This document shows, one piece after another, positions 58,397-64,000 of a DNA stretch of 64,000 nucleotides (its first letter is position 1; each line of letters begins with the position of its first letter). Source of the DNA: Platynereis dumerilii (lineage: Eukaryota > Annelida > Polychaeta > Phyllodocida > Nereididae); contig JAPTHN010000004.1 of NCBI GenBank assembly GCA_026936325.1, positions 13,276,439 through 13,340,438 on the forward strand, written 5' to 3'. The position numbers and the translations under genes are program-made. A model generated the notes under the pieces. It was given only the letters and a program-made list of their open reading frames with translations, made no database searches and was not told the origin of the DNA.

Positions 58397-59190
58397 TGAT
58401 GCAGAGTCATAGAGTTCATCGTCAAAGTCAAGGGTTATATCATCAAACATTTTCTCAGTAAGTAGTGCGCCAGACATGATTGTAGCAGCATCAGAATTGG
58501 AAGGCTTTGTTTTTTGTACTTCAGAGGCTGAGCCATAGAGTTCATTGTCAATGTCAAGCAATGATGCTCATATTTCATCCAGCAACTTTTCCTTTCAAAG
58601 CAAACAGTCAGCCATGATTGTTGCAGCACCAGCATTGTATGGCCATGTGTGTTTAACAATGAGCCATAGAGTTCATTGTCAATGTCAAGCATAATATCAT
58701 CAAGCATTTCATCCAGTAAATTTTCCTCAGTAAGTACCACACCAGTCATGATTATGGCGGCATCTGAATTGGAAGGCCTTGTTTGTTGTACTTGAGAGCC
58801 TGAGCCATAGAGTTTTATACCAATGAAAAGCATATCATCACTTATTTCATCCAGCTAATTCAACGGTCAGCCATGATTGTTGCATATAGTTCATTGTCAA
58901 TGACAAGCATATCATCACTTATTTCGTCTACCTAATTTTCCTGACTAAATAAATGGTCAGTCACGATTGTTGCAGCACCAGCATTGTAAGGTCTTGTCTG
59001 TCTTACACTGATGCTGAGCCATGGAGCTCCTTGTCGATGTCAAGCATAATACCATCAAACATTTCATCCAGCCCATTTTCCTGCGTAAGTGCCCCACCAG
59101 TCATGATTGTAGCGGCGTCAGAATTGGAAGGCCTTGTTTGTTGTACTTGAGAAGCTGAGTCATAGAGTTCATTGTCAATGACAAGCATGT
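58397..59190 (-). repeat. Tail repeat array of gene D, ~132 bp unit
   Basis: The box GAGCCATAGAGTTCATTGTC or a variant recurs at 58397, 58529, 58661, 58802, about 58883, 59012 and 59156. On the minus strand a unit encodes IDNELYDSASQVQQTRPSN and SDAATIMTG followed by EN.LDEM. Only the two units nearest the membrane lie before the stop codon of gene D. The five beyond it carry frame changes but still read NELYGS in places. Confidence 0.75.
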
Positions 59191-62100
59191 CGTCAGATAC
59201 TTCCTCATGTTCCAAATACTTCTGATTCTTTCTTGTCTTGTGTGGTACAGCGTAAACATCATTTGAAGTTTCTGTGCTCTCCTGTTTCTTGCTTTTCTTG
59301 TCCGAGAGAGCAGAAACTTCATTGGAAGTTCCTGCAGGCTTGTTCACAAAAGTATCTTCGTACAAGGGGGTGACAAAAGTTCCTGCATTGTGTCTCATGG
59401 AAGTTTCTTGTATTGGTATGGCTTCCCGCTGGGCTCCTTGGTGCCTATGCTTTCTGAAAGGAATTAAAGATAAAAGTTTTGGTCTTCAATATAAACATTT
59501 GATTGTCACTGTGACTAGTTTATGACTACTTTAGGGTAGTAATGGTTGCAAAAATTTGGTAATGACTTCCTGAAAAATCATTTTGACTATTCTATCATAA
59601 TCAAAATGACTACATTGACAATGTATCGGAAAGGTAGTCAATTTGATCACCATCTGGTAGCTTTGATTATGAGAGTGGTAAAGCTTACTAATCCAACATT
59701 TATCACATTGACAACTAGAGCCCTGTGCGGTCAGACCGCAATGCGGTCGCCCGCAAGGACCGCAGCCCGCGGGGCGGTGTGGTCACAGTTTCCTTGACCG
59801 CATGCGGTGCGGGGCGGTCGCGGTCAGGTTGAGACCTTTGCGGGGCGGGGCGGTCATGGTCATACTTTTGGCCAAGCGGTCGCGGGGCGGGGCGGGCAAT
59901 CCATGCGGTCAGAATATGACCGCAATTGACCGCAAACTTCAGAATCTGTCAGTATTTTCTGCTACATAGGTATATATTTTTTTTTATTTAGGGAAAATAT
60001 AGTGATATAGATGACATTCCGTAATTGGCATATTTTACATAATTCCTAAACTTGATCATATCAGTTTATGTAACATCAATAATATGTGTAGGCTTATTAA
60101 TAAGTAAATCAAATTTGTTGTTCTTTTTCCTATTGAAAATTATCAGTCATAAGTATACCAAAGTTATAAAAATCAACCTTTTGCATTTTTGCAGAATTGT
60201 GGAAATAATCTAGAAGAGAAGTGCCTTAATAACATTAGAATGTGATATTAATAGGCCAACATTACTTAATAGACAAGAAGTGTATAATATAGCTGCTGGT
60301 ATCTATTGTTGAACCACCATTGTTGTCTCAAGACAAAGACAATGCAATTGGGTCAATGCCCCTATAACAAGTGGCAATTCACCTAAAGTTTGAGAAATCA
60401 AGATTTAGTGTTTTAGTAACCTGATAGAAACATTAATAACATAAGAATAGCACACTAAACCATGATTTTATAGCCATGTAAAATATGAAATATTTTATTT
60501 GTACAGTTATTGTATCAATACCCCCACATAAAAAGGGAATTCCCCCATTTAGTAATTAGTATGCAACCTGGTAATAATAAGTACAGCCTAACAAGTAATT
60601 GTAATTAGGTATTAATTGTATACCAGGGCATTATTCTTTTCAATATCATTATTTTCTCCACAATCAAGTTAAGCTAATAAATAAAACTTGATTGTTTTTT
60701 TAAGCCTATGAGTAAAGTGTTGGTTCTTACACACACCTGCAGCTAGTGGAACCAATCATGCATATCTGCTATCACCCAGTGCTTGTTCAAACAGTGTCAT
60801 CCACTTTTACCCCACAAGGACCAAGATGTAATAATTACTTGCAAAATAGTGCAATTAGGAATCTTTTCAACATATATTTGTTTGTATTACATGAATGACT
60901 TCAACCATTACATGAATCTGAAAATCTTAGATTTTAGTACAATGAACTGAACAAGATGCATTTCATATTAACCAAGTAAAAGTGAATGGTATATTTTCTA
61001 TTTTTAAGTCATTTAATTTCAAAGCTTTAAAACTGTTAAATAAATCTAGATAATATCTAGAGAAAAAGACGACAGAGTGAGACAAATCTGTAATCATTAG
61101 TCATCCATTCACTGTTTCATCATTATATGATTAGTTTCATATTCTTAGAATAAAAGACCCAAGTCACAAAATATTTTGAACTGCGGACATCTGCGGTCAT
61201 ATTGCGGTCAAGCGAGGCGGTCGCGGTCAAGCATACCATGTCCGCGCATGCGGTGCGGGGCGGTCGCGGTCGTGGTCAGCTTTTCAGCAGTGCGGGGCGG
61301 TGCGGTTGCAGTCAAGCTTAGCCCATTGCGGGGCGGGGCGGTCATGCTTTTGGGTGACCGCGCAGGGCTCTATTGACAACCCTTTAGCAGTTTTGACCCA
61401 AGGAGTTGTCGGTTTAGGCACCATGAATTAACACTCTAGAGTTGCCATCTTGAACACCCAATGTTTAGAGTGTACATATTTGTACAGTAAGGGGTTGGCA
61501 ATTTAAGATGAATTCTAAATAGATATCCACCTGCGATTTTCGCTTTTGAAGGTCAATCAAGAATATTTTGGGTTCAACACATCTACAGAGTTTCAACCCT
61601 TCCACTACTCCACTGCTCTGACACTCTATTGCAGCAGGGCTGTGCAGTTTTAAAGAGCACTCCCCCTCTATATCTTATATTACTGTGCTTACAATGTGCG
61701 CCTCTTCTTACAAAAACAGATTAAAATCAAATGTAAACTGTCTCGTAATGATTCCCTATATATTTTTTACACAAAATAAAGTGAACCAGTACCTTTTGCA
61801 ACAGCAGACTACTATCACAATAGTAACCAGCAGTACCAGTCCTACCACTCCTCCTATTATTGGTATAAGGTACTCTTTGCCTGAAATGACAAGAATTATG
61901 CTCAAATATTTTAAAAGTTAAAGAAAATATCTATTTCAAGGAATGTGAGGAAACTAAATCTGCAAAAACATACATATAATAATGCTTTAAAAAATGTTTC
62001 CCAGTTTGTTATCCAAGTGCCACTCTAAGCAATAGAAATTAGCCTGCCGTAATTATATAGAATTGATAAAAGCAGTATATCGGGCTTATTACACACATGA

Positions 62101-63922
62101 CAACTATAATTGGCTTCTCTTTAAAAATTGGATGAAAAGAAAGTGTTTATTTCTCTGATAAATAGTTGTATGACCAAAGACTGAATTCTTTCTCACCGAT
62201 TCAGTATCGGACTAAATTTATTTTCTATTCAAAATTTCCTAATCTCACAATTTTGCAGTAATTTGTTCTTTGATTTGTTGAGGACCCAATATCTAGCATT
62301 CATACTTCTCAGTCAGTATTTTATGGTAATTGTGCAAGATCTAGTACTTAAAAAAAAAATTAGACCTGTCATTTTGGCCTCCATTTCTTCAGAAGTGATT
62401 CTGGTTGTGATCCCAGGTGTTGTTAAAGGTGCGGTTCCTGTAGTAGTTTTCGGAGTGGTTTTCTTTAGTTTACGAGTGTTCCTGGGAGTAGGTGATTTTC
62501 CACAAGGGACATTGCAGTAACTGTTGACAGAGCACCAATTCTTCATACAGATCTTATTTCCATCTTCTGCACATGTGTAATGCCCTCTTTGGTCATCTGT
62601 TGCCTTGCAGTACTTATCACAATTTTCACCATAATAATCTTTGTGGCAATCTTTGGTTCCATTTTGTAAGCAGTTATAGTGTTGAAGACCACTTGCTGGC
62701 AAGCATTGCACATCACATTCTGTACCATACCAAGGCAGATAACATGACTTTTCCCCGTCGGTATGGCAATGATAGTGTGGATGAGTGTTATTACAGTCAC
62801 AGTGAGGTCCGATCCAGTTGGGGTTACAGTATACCTTTAGCCAGAGGCCCAGGCTAAAACCAAAGAAGAAACAATGTTTTATTTTGCATGATACTTTATT
62901 TTCTATTTTGAATATGACTTTATGAAATTCCTATATGCTATAAGCTATGGCACGTTGATTAAATTACCTTTTTAGTCGACAAATGCTACAAAATTCTCTC
63001 ATTTTGTTTCTTTTCTTATTTCATTTTTTGGAAATATCAAAAATACTGCAAGATTTCACAAAACAAGTCACCTTGTGTGACTTCCATTCATGGTTACGGA
63101 GTGGTATCCACCATCCTGACGAGCGACAGAAGCCTCAGCCTCTGCTTGGTTCTGGTATACTGTCATTTTGATGATGCGAGATGCTTTATCCACTAATTGA
63201 TCTGGGTGACCAGGGTCTTCATCTAGCACAAGCACTTTCATTGAAATGTTGCCCTGTTCAAGAATAAAAAAAATACACTGAGACAGTACATTTTATACCA
63301 AAGTAGAAATTGCAAGTCCTCATATTTTGTACTCTTGCAACAGTAGAATTCTTCACTCTTGAGCCTTATTTGTTTGTCCTACAACTACTAAAAACAAAAT
63401 TACCTCGGGGAAGTTATATAATAATATGTGGTGAATGTGTGGCTCTCCATGCTGCAGCCTTTTTTTCTATCTTTCTCATGTTAATTTTTGCAACCTACCT
63501 GCCAAGGTTTGTCAACATCCAACCAAAGTGTGTTGGTCAGATTCATTTCAAAGGGTTCTTTGGCTCTGCACTGGTTATAGTTATCTTGAGTCCCATTTGG
63601 AAAATCAAGACAAATTCGGAATTTGTTGTCGCATGCATAATGCTCTCCAGGATCACAATATTGGCCATTAAGCAACCTCTCTTCAGGGTTTGTGAATGCA
63701 GTCAACCATATGCCAATGGTATATGAGGCACATATGGTCTGAAATTATAAATTTAACAGAAATGCTGACTATGGTTTGTGCAGACTTGTGAAGATAAAAA
63801 ATTGCATCGCAAACAATGAAACTATTAAGTAGTGGAATTCTCCCTTATCAGATTCTTGAGGTAAAATCACTCACCTTGCAAAACAAAAAGAAAATGAATG
63901 CCAGAATTAGGATCTTCATCAT
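59003..63922 (-). CDS. Gene D: MNNL-DSL Notch-ligand-like membrane protein
   Basis: Six exons join in phase: 63922-63875, 63738-63499, 63253-63072, 62853-62366, 61880-61793 and 59453-59003, giving 498 aa. Exon 1 is the signal peptide MMKILILAFIFFLFCK, with an acceptor 25 bp upstream of the ATG. Exons 2-3 (residues 17-157) resemble the MNNL domain of Notch ligands: RLLNGQYC, CDNKFRICLDFPNGTQ, WQGNISMKVLVLDED and HPDQLVDKAS line up in order with Jagged. Exon 4 has LWLKVYCNPNWIGPHC, a second module, and a full DSL (residues 226-274, DYYGENC, TDDQRGHYTC), then a Thr/Pro stalk. Exon 5 is the membrane segment (IPIIGGVVGLVLLVTIVIVV). The tail has PLYEDTF, DVYAVPHK, KYLEHE and NELYDSAS. There are no EGF repeats, unlike Delta/Jagged. 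Intron 5 holds a hAT element. Confidence 0.85.
59716..61372. mobile_element. hAT-type element with GCGGTC-rich ends, in gene D intron 5
   Basis: The ends are TAGAGCCCTGTGCGGTCA and TGACCGCGCAGGGCTCTA, with the perfect 8-bp duplication TTGACAAC at 59708-59715 and 61373-61380. Each end carries about 200 bp of dense GCGGTC/GGGGCGG repeats in both orientations, against an AT-rich 1.2-kb centre. No transposase is seen, so it is non-autonomous. Confidence 0.85.
61881..62365. other. Intron 4 of gene D
   Basis: It is bounded by donor ACAG|GTCTAA at 62366 and acceptor TCATTTCAG at 61881. No other feature is visible. Confidence 0.7.
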
Positions 63923-64000
63923 GATTTCACCTCACAGAGACCATTCTCTGAAATAGCATAAAGAATATATTATATATCTATTGGAGCAACAATGTTTGAC

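Overview
The window is AT-rich (roughly 36% GC by eye) animal nuclear DNA. The genes have short exons, GT/AG introns and signal peptides, and they sit among very many non-autonomous DNA transposons, tRNA-headed SINEs, decayed LINEs and micro/minisatellites. This texture fits a marine invertebrate. A non-vertebrate deuterostome is my best guess, but nothing in the sequence fixes the species. I found no bacterial, plasmid or CRISPR features and no retroviral or LTR element.

The main content is a minus-strand cluster between about 24.6 kb and 64 kb. It encodes single-pass receptor-like proteins built from DSL (Delta/Serrate/Lag-2) modules, with cytoplasmic tails rich in tyrosine motifs. Three gene models can be spliced by eye with consistent phases. 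Gene D (63922 to 59003, six exons, 498 aa) has an N-terminal domain like the Notch-ligand N-terminus (MNNL), three DSL-type modules, a Thr/Pro stalk, a membrane segment and a tail. Gene B (47999 to 45514, three exons, 509 aa) has nine chained DSL-like units. Gene C (39143 to 32273, three exons, 441 aa) has eight. A second intact copy of the membrane-plus-tail exon (exon A, 25032 to 24614) lies downstream of gene C and could be an alternative last exon or the remains of a paralogue. B, C and A end in the same box, IYANxxPIYEN or a close variant. None of the proteins contains ordinary EGF repeats. All four 3' ends are followed by tandem arrays; in A and C these are made of the tail's own C-terminal cassette, and in D of its tail repeat.

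Left part (1-24 kb): mostly transposon-derived DNA, including hAT-type MITEs with 8-bp target duplications, a mariner-type MITE, fold-back elements, satellites and a broken LINE (11.9-17.0 kb) split by younger insertions. Two host gene pieces stand out: a secreted leucine-rich-repeat protein (18021 to about 17097, minus) and a lone terminal exon with a PAN/apple-like cysteine pattern (11302 to 11064, minus).

Middle and right: the region between exon A and gene C holds a segmental duplication of the tail exon and its flank, a 2-kb insertion with an empty site visible in the other copy, and tandem 1.1-1.6 kb duplications. Between genes B and D lies a pair of roughly 950-bp inverted arms (50.63 and 58.39 kb) enclosing SINEs and a mariner-like element. 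Intron 5 of gene D carries a 1.66-kb hAT-type element with GCGGTC-rich ends.

By inference, the cluster looks like a locally expanding family in which a Notch-ligand-type ectodomain has been joined to tyrosine-signalling tails. Binding partners and function cannot be read from the sequence.
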